Positions 28,439 to 37,647 of a stretch of 64,000 nt of DNA are shown here, piece by piece. Made by a program: the position numbers and the translations under genes. Below the pieces are notes generated by a model. The model was not told the origin of the DNA. It worked only from the letters and a program-made list of their open reading frames with translations, and made no database searches. The DNA is from UBA1181 sp963619325 (GTDB lineage: Bacteria > Bacteroidota > Bacteroidia > Bacteroidales > Paludibacteraceae). Numbering within the stretch: the first letter of the stretch is position 1; every line of letters begins with the position of its first letter. The stretch is from NCBI GenBank assembly GCA_963619325.1, contig CAVEVQ010000006.1:19617-83616 (forward strand). The letters run 5' to 3'.

Positions 28439-28747
28439 TTACTCTTGCATATACTTGACGACGAGAGGAAACCCCTTCTCTCTCGCCATTTCTAATGTAC
28501 GCTTTGTTTTCGTTTTTGCCATATCAAGCGAGTATGATCCGATAATAGCCTCTCCCTCTTTGTCTACTACTTGGGCTAACGTTTCTGCTTCTTCTGTACT
28601 CTTGTGGAAAATTTTGGTAAGCACTAAAATGACAAATTCAAAGGTTGTGAAGTCATCGTTGTAGAAGATGACTTTGTACATTTTTGGGAGATCATAATTG
28701 TTATCTGTTCTGTTCTTTATTCCTGTACTGCTCTCTGTTCCTTCCAT
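28439..28747 (-). CDS. clpS: ClpS adaptor protein (N-end rule)
   Basis: 102 residues. A flexible N-terminal tail (1-25) leads into the ClpS core with YKVIFYNDDFTTFEFV, the pocket that reads N-terminal hydrophobic residues, and a C-terminal part with SYSLDMAKTKT. It delivers N-degron substrates to ClpA. It is the first gene of the clpS-clpA pair. The next upstream gene on the strand, pdxY, ends 27 bases away and may be transcribed together. Confidence 0.95.
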   Translation of the reverse strand: MEGTESSTGIKNRTDNNYDLPKMYKVIFYNDDFTTFEFVILVLTKIFHKSTEEAETLAQVVDKEGEAIIGSYSLDMAKTKTKRTLEMAREKGFPLVVKYMQE

Positions 28748-28774
28748 TGTAAGATACTTTTTATGTGAAAAGAG

Positions 28775-29632
28775 TTAGGATATTTTTGAAATAAGATATG
28801 GAATAACAGTTTCAAAATCAACTCCATAGATATTGTGGTCTGCGTGTGAAAGGGTTGCTTTGATTGCTTCTACAACGAAATTTCCCGCCAGTGTATAGGA
28901 TTCTTGGAAAGTCTTTTTTCGCATCATTGCGCCTGTTAGAACGCTTGCGAAAATGTCCCCTGTCCCATGAAAACTTTCAGGCATTTTTTCATGGAAGTAC
29001 CAACTAAACTTTCCCGTTTCTTTGTCGTACGCCATGATTCCTAATTTGTCTTTTTGATCTCCGATTTCCGGTTGAACGTCTGTGAATTGAAGACCCTTTA
29101 AAACAACTTTTTTTGCACCTGTTTGAGTTAATTTCACTAAAATGTCCTTGACATAGTCTATGGTATATCCTTTTTCTATGTATGGAATGTCTAGTAGGAG
29201 TGAGGCTTCGGTCATGTTTGGCGTGATGATGTCTGCAAAACCACATAAAACCGCCATTGCCGCAGGAAATTCTTTTGAGAATCCTTGATATAGTTGACCA
29301 CTATCGCCCATGCAAGGGTCTATGATAATCAGACTGCCAGACCCAAATTCACGAATGATTGTCTTCATTAACTCCAACTGCTCGAACGAACCGAGGTAGC
29401 CGGTGTATATAGCATCAAAGGTGAATTTCTTCTTTTTCCAGTCTTCGCATATCGGAATGATGTCCGATGTGAGGTCGCGGAAAGTGAACTCTGTGTACAT
29501 GGTGTGTGTAGACAACACTGCTGTGGGCAAAATACATGTTTCCACACCCATAGCCGAAATGATGGGCAACGCCACTGTCAATGAGGTCTTTCCCACGCAT
29601 GATACGTCTTGTATGGTGAGGATTCTCTTCAT
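28775..29632 (-). CDS. pdxY: Pyridoxamine/pyridoxal kinase (PdxY-like)
   Basis: 285 residues of the ribokinase fold. The N-terminus ILTIQDVSCVGKTSLTVALP and a C-terminal FHGTGDIFASVLTGAM, which holds the anion hole and catalytic Asp, match the PfkB-like pyridoxal kinase family. DPCMGDSG and NMTEASLL are further family motifs. It phosphorylates pyridoxal or pyridoxamine with ATP for PLP salvage. An activity on hydroxymethylpyrimidine (ThiD-like) cannot be excluded. Its own -7 box lies at 29659-29666. Confidence 0.88.
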   Translation of the reverse strand: MKRILTIQDVSCVGKTSLTVALPIISAMGVETCILPTAVLSTHTMYTEFTFRDLTSDIIPICEDWKKKKFTFDAIYTGYLGSFEQLELMKTIIREFGSGSLIIIDPCMGDSGQLYQGFSKEFPAAMAVLCGFADIITPNMTEASLLLDIPYIEKGYTIDYVKDILVKLTQTGAKKVVLKGLQFTDVQPEIGDQKDKLGIMAYDKETGKFSWYFHEKMPESFHGTGDIFASVLTGAMMRKKTFQESYTLAGNFVVEAIKATLSHADHNIYGVDFETVIPYLISKIS

Positions 29633-29658
29633 CTCTATAAGTTCAAGTTTTATTCGTG

Positions 29659-29666
29659 CAAAGGTA
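29659..29666 (-). promoter_or_regulatory. -7 box for pdxY
   Basis: TACCTTTG on the minus strand, 26 bases before the pdxY ATG, matches TAnnTTTG. The likely transcript is pdxY-clpS-clpA. Confidence 0.6.
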
Positions 29667-29757
29667 GTATATATTTATTTTTTGAGGGCTATTCGTGCTA
29701 TAATAACGTGCCTTTCTTCAATGATGAGGCTGACTTGGATGTTTGTAGACTTGCTTG

Positions 29758-30405
29758 TTAGTGTATGGGGGAGGCTCCCGTATAGAAGATGATTAAGCTA
29801 ATCGGTGCGATAATCATCAAGAGTATTCCTGCTACTTTGTTGACAATGTACAGCTGTCTGACATTGAAAAATCTCGTTCTAAACTGGTCTATCGCATAAA
29901 TCATCAGTGTCCACCAAAAAGCTGCCCCAATCATTATAAAGGCTACACTCAGCATGCTTTTACCGAACGTGATTCCATCACCAACATAGTGAAATTTCGC
30001 AAACAAAAAGATAAATAGAAATATTACCAAAGGATTGGTGATTGTCAAACCCATAGCTGAAAAATAGGATGGCAGGAATCCTACTTTCATATTTTTGCCA
30101 TCAAATTTTTTAAGTTTTTGTCGTGGATCATCGTAGAAAGTGTGCAATCCGAATCCAAAGATGACAATTGTTCCTATAATCTGCAGAATGGATTGGTGCT
30201 CTTCTATGAAATCAACCACGATAGACATGCTGAACACCGCAATGAGCGCATATAACAAATCAGATGAAGAGGCTCCCAAAGCAGTTGCTATTCCTGCTTT
30301 CTTGCCTCCACTCAATGTTCTCTGAATACATAAAATACCAATCGGTCCAACAGGGGCGGAAACCACAATACCGATGAGCAATCCTTTTATGAACATTGTG
30401 AGCAT
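29758..30405 (-). CDS. LysE family exporter
   Basis: 215 residues with about six hydrophobic segments. The first carries the LysE/RhtB hallmark SAPVGPIGILCIQR; the second starts KKAGIATALGASSSDLLYAL. This family exports amino acids or related small molecules across the inner membrane; the substrate is unknown. ATG 30396 would remove three residues. The gene ends the run porU-porV-ispF-lysE and overlaps none of its neighbours; the gap to ispF is 27 bases. Confidence 0.85.
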   Translation of the reverse strand: MLTMFIKGLLIGIVVSAPVGPIGILCIQRTLSGGKKAGIATALGASSSDLLYALIAVFSMSIVVDFIEEHQSILQIIGTIVIFGFGLHTFYDDPRQKLKKFDGKNMKVGFLPSYFSAMGLTITNPLVIFLFIFLFAKFHYVGDGITFGKSMLSVAFIMIGAAFWWTLMIYAIDQFRTRFFNVRQLYIVNKVAGILLMIIAPISLIIFYTGASPIH

Positions 30406-30432
30406 AGGGGGCAGCGGTGTTTTCTTCTATGG

Positions 30433-30912
30433 TTAATCCTTCATTATGAGGACAGTAGCCGTTGCAGCTATTCCTTCCTCTCGTCCTACGAATCCTAATT
30501 TCTCCGTGGTCGTCGCTTTGATGCTGACTCTATCTGCGTCTATTCCTATAATTCGTGCTATACATTCTTCCATAGCCTGAACGTATGGTCTGAGTTTAGG
30601 CTTTTGAGCCATCACCACAGCATCTATGTTACCGACGTGATATCCTTTCTCTGTTATCAACTCAACGGACTTCCTCAACAATATTTTGCTGTCAATATTC
30701 TCGAATTTGTCTGAATTGTCTGGGAAGTGATAGCCTATATCGCCCAAATGCGCCGCACCTAAGAGCGCGTCGCAAATGGCATGTATTAATACGTCCGCAT
30801 CAGAATGTCCCAATAAACCTTTGGTATATGGTATCTTAATACCTCCTAACCAAAGTTCTCTATTTTCGACAAGCTGGTGAACATCATATCCTTGTCCTAC
30901 TCGAATATCCAT
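30433..30912 (-). CDS. ispF: 2-C-methyl-D-erythritol 2,4-cyclodiphosphate synthase
   Basis: 159 residues, standard length. The zinc ligands are Asp10 and His12 (GYDVHQL) and His in GLLGHSDADVL; the C-terminal TTTEKLGFVGREEGI motif binds the CDP moiety. It forms the cyclic diphosphate in the MEP isoprenoid pathway in the cytosol. It lies 28 bases downstream of porV. I recall T9SS genes next to ispF in other Bacteroidales, but the link is probably only positional. Confidence 0.97.
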   Translation of the reverse strand: MDIRVGQGYDVHQLVENRELWLGGIKIPYTKGLLGHSDADVLIHAICDALLGAAHLGDIGYHFPDNSDKFENIDSKILLRKSVELITEKGYHVGNIDAVVMAQKPKLRPYVQAMEECIARIIGIDADRVSIKATTTEKLGFVGREEGIAATATVLIMKD

Positions 30913-30940
30913 CTTCTTTTCATCTTTTTCTTTATGGGGA

Positions 30941-32188
30941 TTACTCCTCCTCTACGTTCACGTCGTTTGAACCGAAGACAGATTTGATGCCTCCTAAGTC
31001 AAATCCTAAAGAGAAACGTAGCGTTCTGTCCAATGGATTTGTTTGTGCTACGGAAATCAAGTAGGCGGCGTTCAACTCGAATATCATCAAGTGAAATCCT
31101 GCTCCCACTGAGAAATATTTTCTATTTCCTTTTTGTGCGTTTTCGTTGTAGTAACCTCCACGGACCATGAATTTGCGAGCATACGAGTATTCCAATCCTA
31201 CAGAGAAATTGAACTCTTTCAATTCTTCTTTGAATCCGCCAGGAGCGTCGCCCAAGGATCTGAAGATTCCACCGATTGAACTTCCGTCATTGTACTTGTC
31301 TCTTGCGTCTATGTATTCCGTTGAATCGCTGTATTGTGAAACATCTCCGTAAGGTGTTGGCACCAACAACTTATTGATGTCTAATGCAATTCCTAATCGG
31401 TTGTAGTCATCGAAATCATATTCAAAGTTACCTCCGATACGGAAATTGGTAGGAATGTATTGGTATGTCGTACCATTATCGTATGACACTTTGTTTCCGA
31501 TGTTGGTGATAGCCACACCAAAACCTGCTGTCGCACTATGTACACCCACCATTATAGGTTTTCTGTAGGCGAATGAAATGTCGGCTCCGAATGCCTTGGC
31601 TTTAGAGTAGTCTTCTTCATCGCTAACTCCATTGAAAAGGTCTGAGAAAATAAAACGGAGAGCAACACCGCCCGACCAATACTCTGAAAGTTTCATGGAG
31701 AAACTGGCGTCAATTGCCATTTCGTAGGGCTTTGCGGTTCCGTAGTCAGTTGGGTTGCCACTTGCATCTGGCATCCCCGTCAACGTGATTGAACCCATAC
31801 TGAAATAGCGGAATGATGCTGCTACGGCTGTACGATCGGTTGGCTTGTAGTATCCTGCGAGGTAGACCATATCAATGTCATCAACGATTTTTCTCAACCA
31901 TGGAGTATAAGAGATGGCAACACCACCACGACTTTCAGAAAGTGCATACTTAGATGGGTTCCAGTGTTGCGAATTACAATCTGGCGCTGTCGCCGCACCC
32001 ACATCTCCCATACCACCTCCCTTAGCGTCTGGCGCGATTGACAAAGATGGAATTGCTGTCTGAAGTGGATTGTAGTCTGCACCAGAACCGTCTTTAATTG
32101 TTGACGCCCCCGCTGCGAACAGATTGCTTACTGAGGCAGACAACAATGCTGCGATTAATAATGCGTTGATTTTATTTTTTCTCATCAC
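30941..32188 (-). CDS. porV: T9SS outer-membrane protein PorV (LptO)
   Basis: 415 residues with a signal peptide ending about residue 26 (NLFAAG). The mature start carries the family run AIPSLSIAPDAKGGGMGDVG and SQHWNPSKYA, followed by amphipathic beta-strands of a FadL-like 14-strand barrel. In Porphyromonas, PorV is a shuttle that takes cargo from the SprA translocon to the attachment complex containing PorU. The start may also be the second Met (32185). It has its own -7 box at 32258-32265 and lies directly downstream of porU. Confidence 0.95.
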   Translation of the reverse strand: MMRKNKINALLIAALLSASVSNLFAAGASTIKDGSGADYNPLQTAIPSLSIAPDAKGGGMGDVGAATAPDCNSQHWNPSKYALSESRGGVAISYTPWLRKIVDDIDMVYLAGYYKPTDRTAVAASFRYFSMGSITLTGMPDASGNPTDYGTAKPYEMAIDASFSMKLSEYWSGGVALRFIFSDLFNGVSDEEDYSKAKAFGADISFAYRKPIMVGVHSATAGFGVAITNIGNKVSYDNGTTYQYIPTNFRIGGNFEYDFDDYNRLGIALDINKLLVPTPYGDVSQYSDSTEYIDARDKYNDGSSIGGIFRSLGDAPGGFKEELKEFNFSVGLEYSYARKFMVRGGYYNENAQKGNRKYFSVGAGFHLMIFELNAAYLISVAQTNPLDRTLRFSLGFDLGGIKSVFGSNDVNVEEE

Positions 32189-32257
32189 TAAACTTATTAT
32201 CTTTCCTTTTCGCCCTTATCTAACTTAAAAACTTTTGACTGAAAATAAGAGCGGTTG

Positions 32258-32265
32258 CAAATTTA
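32258..32265 (-). promoter_or_regulatory. -7 box for porV
   Basis: TAAATTTG on the minus strand in the 105-base gap between porU and porV, 70 bases before the porV start. It suggests that porV can be transcribed apart from porU. Confidence 0.5.
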
Positions 32266-32293
32266 CATAAATCAAAACTATTATTGGTCTTTT

Positions 32294-35200
32294 TTATTGT
32301 GGTAAAACAATAATTTTTTTCGACTTGCCGATAAAATCGCCCTCTTCTCCCTTAACTTCTATTCTTCCAACGTAGCAACCTGGACTTACTCTTTTGCCGT
32401 TTTTCATTGTTAAATCCCATGTCAGAGTGAGCGTTCCGTCGACTTTTGACGTGATATCCTCCGAACGATAGAGTAGCGAACCTGCCATGTCATAAAGGAG
32501 GAAACGGAATGATTGCAATGTCTGAGGACGGTCATGTATCACTTGCATCGTTATTGATTCTTTTGCTGGGTTAGGGTAGACGATGTAGTCTTCGATTTCA
32601 ATTTCTGCGTCGTTGTCTACCTTAAAGGTGATGCTTTGGGTTGTTGAGTTATTCAACAAATCCCAAACTTTGAACGTCAGTGTGTAGGTTCCTTCCTCTA
32701 AGTTGGTCAACTGATATTGGACGATTCCGCTCTTGTAGCTGTTTTTACTATAGGTGAAGTAATTATTGAGTGTGATAGGTGTTTTTGCGTCGTTGAGCGT
32801 GAGAGTGATGTCATGACCAATACCTGCGCCAGATGTGTTGATACCGTTCTCGTCTGACACTAATGCGTAGAATACGGGTGATGCATTCACTCTGTCTCCT
32901 GATTTAAAATTGGTTGAATTGATGTAGAGGGTAACCTCTGGTCCGTCTTCTTCGTAACTTTCGTTGTCGCTTGTGCCACCCACTATGAATTTTTCGTAGA
33001 CTCCTTGCGCCTCGTATGAGTTCTCCTCATCGTAGGCGTAGTAGGCTAATCTGCCTGAACCATAGTTGTAGTTGATGTCTTTCGGTACTTTGAAGCAGAA
33101 ATTGAATTTGCCATCTACTACTTCCGTAAGACCCGAGAACAATACATTCGGACGGTCTTTGTATTCATGTCTGTATTTGATAATGTCTTCTTCCGTGCTG
33201 TAAATGTTAGCCTTTGTGTAGAGGGTCATCTCTTTGTCATACAGAGTGATGTGTAGTGTGCCATTGAAATCATCTATGAGGGTAGAGTCTGCTTGCGCAA
33301 TATGTCCGTAAACTTGAATTTCTGAGAGTGCTTTGATGGAGTCTGTCTTTTCCCCTCCTATTTCCACGAGAGAGTCTGTCCAAACAATATTGTTGGGATA
33401 GTGTAAACGCAAGGCAGGGTCTCCTAACATCATAAAAGACAATTTGTTAGAGTCATTTTTTAGTGTCTGCTTTGCCAGACGTATGGCATCTCCGATTCGT
33501 GGGGGCATGCCTGTCTTTTTCTCTCGGTCAAAAAGATGAACGAAGAAATTTTGATTTAGATTGTCGTTTTTGTTGTCAAATGCGGTTCTTGCGGAGCTGA
33601 CAAGTCCAATGGCTCCCCCATTCGGATTCAAAATAAGATCTTCTCCACCAGAAATGTCTACATCGTCAAATTGTGCGAAATTACAGCTTGCGGTAAACCA
33701 AAATCCGCAGTTCTTGTTGTAGATAGATTTTGCTTTTGCTTGCGTGAAAACATGTTCTGCCGAAAATCCGATTTTACTACTATGTCCCACATAATTGAAA
33801 ATCATAACGCCATTGCCAATCTCCTCATCTAATAAACTTTCCACTTCGTAGAATCGGTTACCGTTGGATCCCGATGTCCGGGTATAGGCATCAAGGTAAA
33901 CTTTTTTCACCTCCATTGCGTTATTATATTGCTTTACTTTGGTGGCAAGGTTGTCAGAATATTGTTCAAATCTGTGATATGAAGAGGATTGTTCGTTGTC
34001 ATCTGCTAAAAGAATAACTTTGTTTTTCCATTTTCCGTAGTTCTTATTTTCAAGGTGTGTCTGCATTTTACTTATGTAGCCATTTAATTCGGCTGAGGTT
34101 GAGCATGGAATCCTACCGATTGAAATGCGTTGTGTTGCATTGGCATTTCCTTTCACCAACGCATCATCGTCTAAGAATCCGAAATAATCATCGGTGACAT
34201 AAGAGGCGGTTTCGTCGGTTTCACTTCCTCCTTGATAGGTAATGATGTAGTTGTTTATTTTTGTGGAAGATGAGTTCAGGTGACCACGATTGTCGTAACA
34301 TCCGTCTCCTATGAGCAGGACGAAGTAGCTGTTTTGGTTGTTGTCTTCATACATTTTTTTGAAAAACCAACGGAAGGCGGTCGCGTCTGGAGTGCCAGAA
34401 GAAAACTCGTTGTAAATCTGCTCCGGCGTTACAATGAGTGTATTCATCTCATCGAAATCTTCATGAAGATTAGCTATCGTTTTTGCTCCATCGATGAAGT
34501 CGGGGTGGGTTACGATGATGAGGTCTACTGGTTGTTCTCCGTGCAAATTCTGGTTGGATACATCACCAACGACAGTGGCGTCAATATATTCTGGCGATTG
34601 CACATTGACGGCGACAAATTCCCTTGAAACTCCTTCTTTATGGTCTGTGAATACGATTGAATCCCCTGCAAGGGTAGTCTTGACACGTTGAGGATTGTTA
34701 TAATCGCTTAAATCCCATACCTGTACATTGGCATTGCAGTTCTTCATCACAAAGCGTGCGTTAATTTTTGTTCCGCTTGCCTCGTAGTTCCTGAAAAAAG
34801 TCGTTCCACCATCCATCTGCAAGGGACGGTAGACACATGCCACAATCCTTTCTGTTGACGCATTGTCGGTGTTGAAGTTCCCGTTGAATTTTGCTTTTAA
34901 GCTGAAATAGGTGTCGGTAGGTTTGAATGAAAAACTTGCGCTGCCTACTCTCGCTCTGACGTAATGGTTGCACAACGCATACGAGATTGTCTTTTTGAAA
35001 ACGCTGTCTCCGTTTGTCAATGTTACTGCGGAGTTGGAACTGTTCGTGGAATAGCCTGCTAATTTGACGAAAATTGTTGCTTGTTCCGTTGTGTCTATAT
35101 CTTTGAAACTGAACGTGTAATTTGAGGTTTCCCCGTTTGCTATTTTGTCTCCAAACCAAGATTTTCCTGACGAAAGATAGTTGAATTCATCCTCTTTGTA

Positions 35201-35722
35201 TTTGTATAGGTCGATATATTTGCGAATGTCTATGTAGGGAAGACTGTCTATTGCAGTCTCATCTCTTTCTGCAATTCTCTTTTTCACGCCTGCATCATCG
35301 GTTACGAAATAGTAGCCGTAGTCGGAATAGATGTTGGTGGTGAAGTTGTAAGGAAGTGTAGATGAACTATGGTTGTCGTTCCATTTTATGGGACCCTGTG
35401 CGTAGAAAAGGTAGTAATCGTCTCCTGCGTAAAGGGCTACTTCTTGCAAATCGTCTATGTGTGAATTAGAAAAGTGTTCGCTCAACACTGCGCCTCCATA
35501 CCCGAAAACACGAATTTCTGCCGGATTGCTGAATCCCATGTCGGAGATTTGTGTGTAGGTCAGCCTGCAAATTCCACTTTCAGCAACGGATATTTTCACC
35601 CAATGACCTTGCGCAAGCACAGAATTCTCTGCAAACTCAAACGTTCCTGCTCGCATTTTTGCTCCGAATGGGAGCAGAGCCAACAAAAGAAAGAAATATG
35701 TTCGTACAACAGAAATACTCAT
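32294..35722 (-). CDS. porU: T9SS C-terminal signal peptidase/sortase PorU
   Basis: 1142 residues from ATG 35722, which gives a clean signal peptide (MSISVVRTYFFLLLALLPFG); a start at 35803 would overlap the upstream gene's end region and put a 27-residue leader before it. The gingipain-like C25 protease domain (about 410-780) has the catalytic pair His647 (NYVGHSS) and Cys680 (TASCNFAQ). A C-terminal beta region ends in a sorting-domain-like module with YIVYPNPAKESITMQV. PorU cleaves cargo sorting domains at the surface and joins anionic lipopolysaccharide to them. Length matches Porphyromonas PorU (about 1150). Confidence 0.95.
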   Translation of the reverse strand: MSISVVRTYFFLLLALLPFGAKMRAGTFEFAENSVLAQGHWVKISVAESGICRLTYTQISDMGFSNPAEIRVFGYGGAVLSEHFSNSHIDDLQEVALYAGDDYYLFYAQGPIKWNDNHSSSTLPYNFTTNIYSDYGYYFVTDDAGVKKRIAERDETAIDSLPYIDIRKYIDLYKYKEDEFNYLSSGKSWFGDKIANGETSNYTFSFKDIDTTEQATIFVKLAGYSTNSSNSAVTLTNGDSVFKKTISYALCNHYVRARVGSASFSFKPTDTYFSLKAKFNGNFNTDNASTERIVACVYRPLQMDGGTTFFRNYEASGTKINARFVMKNCNANVQVWDLSDYNNPQRVKTTLAGDSIVFTDHKEGVSREFVAVNVQSPEYIDATVVGDVSNQNLHGEQPVDLIIVTHPDFIDGAKTIANLHEDFDEMNTLIVTPEQIYNEFSSGTPDATAFRWFFKKMYEDNNQNSYFVLLIGDGCYDNRGHLNSSSTKINNYIITYQGGSETDETASYVTDDYFGFLDDDALVKGNANATQRISIGRIPCSTSAELNGYISKMQTHLENKNYGKWKNKVILLADDNEQSSSYHRFEQYSDNLATKVKQYNNAMEVKKVYLDAYTRTSGSNGNRFYEVESLLDEEIGNGVMIFNYVGHSSKIGFSAEHVFTQAKAKSIYNKNCGFWFTASCNFAQFDDVDISGGEDLILNPNGGAIGLVSSARTAFDNKNDNLNQNFFVHLFDREKKTGMPPRIGDAIRLAKQTLKNDSNKLSFMMLGDPALRLHYPNNIVWTDSLVEIGGEKTDSIKALSEIQVYGHIAQADSTLIDDFNGTLHITLYDKEMTLYTKANIYSTEEDIIKYRHEYKDRPNVLFSGLTEVVDGKFNFCFKVPKDINYNYGSGRLAYYAYDEENSYEAQGVYEKFIVGGTSDNESYEEDGPEVTLYINSTNFKSGDRVNASPVFYALVSDENGINTSGAGIGHDITLTLNDAKTPITLNNYFTYSKNSYKSGIVQYQLTNLEEGTYTLTFKVWDLLNNSTTQSITFKVDNDAEIEIEDYIVYPNPAKESITMQVIHDRPQTLQSFRFLLYDMAGSLLYRSEDITSKVDGTLTLTWDLTMKNGKRVSPGCYVGRIEVKGEEGDFIGKSKKIIVLPQ

Positions 35723-35765
35723 ACTATACCTTAAAATATGTACGTCAAAAATGTTCAACACCCAT

Positions 35766-36377
35766 TTAACAAACGTTGAAATCCAACATTTTATTGCTCT
35801 CAATAAATCCTTCTAAGTGATCGCCTATCTTCACCGATCCGACACCGACGGGTGTGCCAGTGAAGATTAGGTCGCCAGTCTTCAGCGTGAAAAATTGACT
35901 TATGTAGGAGATAATCTGGTTGGGTTTGAAAATCATATCTGCAGAGTTTCCTCTCTGAACTGTTTTCTCGTTCAGGTTCAGTGAGAAATTCAAATTGGCT
36001 ATGTCAAGTTCCTCTTTCGGAATAAACTGGCTGATGGGAGCCGAGTTGTCGAATGCTTTGCATATTTCCCAAGGAATACCTTTTTGCTTGAACTCATTCT
36101 GAAGGTCGCGGGCAGTGAAGTCAATTCCCAATCCGACAGCGTCGAAATAGCGGTCGGCAAATTTTTCGGAAATGTTTTTACCCATTTTAGAAATACGAAG
36201 CACGATTTCCGTTTCGTATTCAATCTGATTAGAGAATGAAGGCAGGAAGAACGGCTTGTTATCCTTCAACAAAGCCGTTTCTGGCTTCATAAAAATGACT
36301 GGGTGAGTAGGGATGTTAACTCTATTCAACTCCCGATTATGCTCCATATAGTTCCAACCTACAGCGATGATCTTCAT
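35766..36377 (-). CDS. Fumarylacetoacetate hydrolase (FAH) family protein
   Basis: 203 residues from ATG 36377, where the protein begins with the FAH motif MKIIAVGWNYMEHNREL; an in-frame extension to 36443 adds 22 residues without homology. Metal ligands are expected in EYETEIVLRI (Glu-x-Glu) and the following Asp in GLGIDFTARDLQ. LKTGDLIFTGTPVGVG is the conserved C-terminal turn. It is likely a cytosolic 2-hydroxyhepta-2,4-diene-1,7-dioate isomerase or oxaloacetate decarboxylase/acylpyruvase type enzyme; the substrate is uncertain. It lies 43 bases before porU on the same strand and could share its transcript. Confidence 0.88.
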   Translation of the reverse strand: MKIIAVGWNYMEHNRELNRVNIPTHPVIFMKPETALLKDNKPFFLPSFSNQIEYETEIVLRISKMGKNISEKFADRYFDAVGLGIDFTARDLQNEFKQKGIPWEICKAFDNSAPISQFIPKEELDIANLNFSLNLNEKTVQRGNSADMIFKPNQIISYISQFFTLKTGDLIFTGTPVGVGSVKIGDHLEGFIESNKMLDFNVC

Positions 36378-36558
36378 TGTGATGGTGTTTTTATTCAGAA
36401 AACATAATGCGAATTTACAAAAAATGGATGATAAAGTAATCATATTTGCAAAAATGTGGAGTTTAAGAATGGCGAAAGAACCTAATAATATCGTGTGAAA
36501 AAATATTTTTTAACAATATAAGCGTGAAAAAACACTTTTTTGTTTGTGAAGTTTTATG

Positions 36559-36566
36559 TAAATTTG
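36559..36566 (+). promoter_or_regulatory. -7 box for rplM operon
   Basis: TAAATTTG matches TAnnTTTG; a T-rich run with TTTTTTG (36535-36542) stands upstream at a slightly short distance. The predicted leader is about 100 bases long, unusual for this genome. Confidence 0.55.
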
Positions 36567-36604
36567 CAACCGATTTATTATCCAAATAAGTAGTCAAAAT
36601 AAAT

Positions 36605-36645
36605 TTTGTCGGAAAGGTTTGCCCGAAACTGGAACGGCAGTGAAG
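36605..36645 (+). promoter_or_regulatory. Candidate structured leader before rplM
   Basis: In the 5' leader, TCGG (36609-36612) can pair with CCGA (36623-36626) and TGCC (36620-36623) with GGCA (36636-36639); the two pairings share a base, so they are exclusive or form a knotted fold. A ribosomal-protein L13 autoregulatory leader is plausible, but the pairings are short and unproven. Confidence 0.3.
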
Positions 36646-36672
36646 ATTAATTAACAATTAAAAACGTTTAAA

Positions 36673-37134
36673 GTGGATACTTTAAGTTTCAAAACAGTTT
36701 CAGCGAATGCTGCTACGGTGACCAAAGAGTGGGTCGTAGTAGACGCTACTGATCAGCCATTAGGACGTTTGGGTTCTAAGGTCGCTAAGTTATTAAGGGG
36801 TAAGTACAAGCCAAACTTCACTCCTCATGTTGATTGTGGTGATAATGTTGTTATTATCAATGCATCTAAGGTTAAAATCACAGGCAACAAGGCAACGGAT
36901 CGTATTTATTTGAGATTCACTGGTTACCCAGGAGGTCAAAGACAATACACTCCTGCTGATTTGTTGGCGAAGAAGGATGGTGCAGAAAGATTGATTAAGA
37001 AGGTGGTAAAAGGAATGTTGCCTAAGAATCGCCTTGGAAACGCTATCTTGAAAAACCTCTATGTTTACGAAGGTGCAGAACACAAGCAAGAGGCTCAACA
37101 ACCTAAGAAACTCGATTTAAACTCAATTAAGTAA
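36673..37134 (+). CDS. rplM: 50S ribosomal protein L13
   Basis: 153 residues from a GTG at 36673. The start is set by the conserved Bacteroidales N-terminus DTLSFKTVSANAATVTKEW. Signature stretches DATDQPLGRLGSKVAKLLRG and YPGGQR are present. L13 is an early assembly protein of the large subunit that contacts 23S rRNA domain I/II. rpsI follows with only a few bases between; the conserved rplM-rpsI pair is here joined to rpsB-tsf. Upstream leader structure may allow autoregulation. Confidence 0.98.
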   Translation: MDTLSFKTVSANAATVTKEWVVVDATDQPLGRLGSKVAKLLRGKYKPNFTPHVDCGDNVVIINASKVKITGNKATDRIYLRFTGYPGGQRQYTPADLLAKKDGAERLIKKVVKGMLPKNRLGNAILKNLYVYEGAEHKQEAQQPKKLDLNSIK

Positions 37135-37139
37135 TGGCC

Positions 37140-37526
37140 ATGGAAGTATTTAATGCAATCGGTAGAAGAAAGTCCGCTGTAGCACGCGTGTACTTGAGCG
37201 AAGGAAATGGCGAAATCGTCATCAATGGTAAGGATTTGAAAACTTACTTCCCTTCCGATATCTTACAGTATGTTGTAAAACAGCCTTTGGCACACTTGAG
37301 TGTTGTTGACAAGTTCAACATTAAGGCAAATCTTGATGGTGGAGGATACACGGGTCAAGCAGAGGCTCTTAGACTTGCAATTGCTCGTGCGCTTGTAAAG
37401 GTTGACGCAGAGAATAAGCCTTCTTTGAAGAAGGAAGGATTCTTGACTCGTGATGCCAGAGAGGTTGAGCGTAAGAAACCAGGACGTCCAAAAGCAAGAA
37501 AGAGATTCCAATTTAGTAAACGTTAG
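37140..37526 (+). CDS. rpsI: 30S ribosomal protein S9
   Basis: 128 residues from ATG 37140, the usual length in this order. An in-frame ATG at 37134 overlaps the rplM stop (TAATG) and adds two residues, so translational coupling with rplM remains possible. NAIGRRKSAVARV opens the protein; the C-terminus ends RKRFQFSKR, the tail that touches the anticodon loop of P-site tRNA. The KPGRPKARKR region is typical. Confidence 0.98.
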   Translation: MEVFNAIGRRKSAVARVYLSEGNGEIVINGKDLKTYFPSDILQYVVKQPLAHLSVVDKFNIKANLDGGGYTGQAEALRLAIARALVKVDAENKPSLKKEGFLTRDAREVERKKPGRPKARKRFQFSKR

Positions 37527-37586
37527 TTCTTGGAATGGTTGCATAACGTGTTGTGCAGACTGTTTAGGAGAACGTTTAGTATCTAA

Positions 37587-37647
37587 ATCATTCAGACTTC
37601 TATTAGGAAAACGTACGAAAACCGTTGTGTCGAACTACTGAATGATT
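37587..37647 (+). promoter_or_regulatory. Candidate structured leader before rpsB
   Basis: In the 159-base gap between rpsI and rpsB, AATCATTCAG (37587-37596) pairs perfectly with CTGAATGATT (37638-37647), enclosing about 41 bases in which ACG/CGT segments can pair further. There is no T-run after the stem, so it is not a simple terminator. It may be an S2-responsive leader or mRNA-stabilising element for rpsB-tsf. Confidence 0.35.

Noticed and set aside
35723..35803. PorU start at 35803
   Set aside because: It overlaps the 3' end of the FAH gene and adds 27 residues before an otherwise perfect signal peptide starting at 35722.
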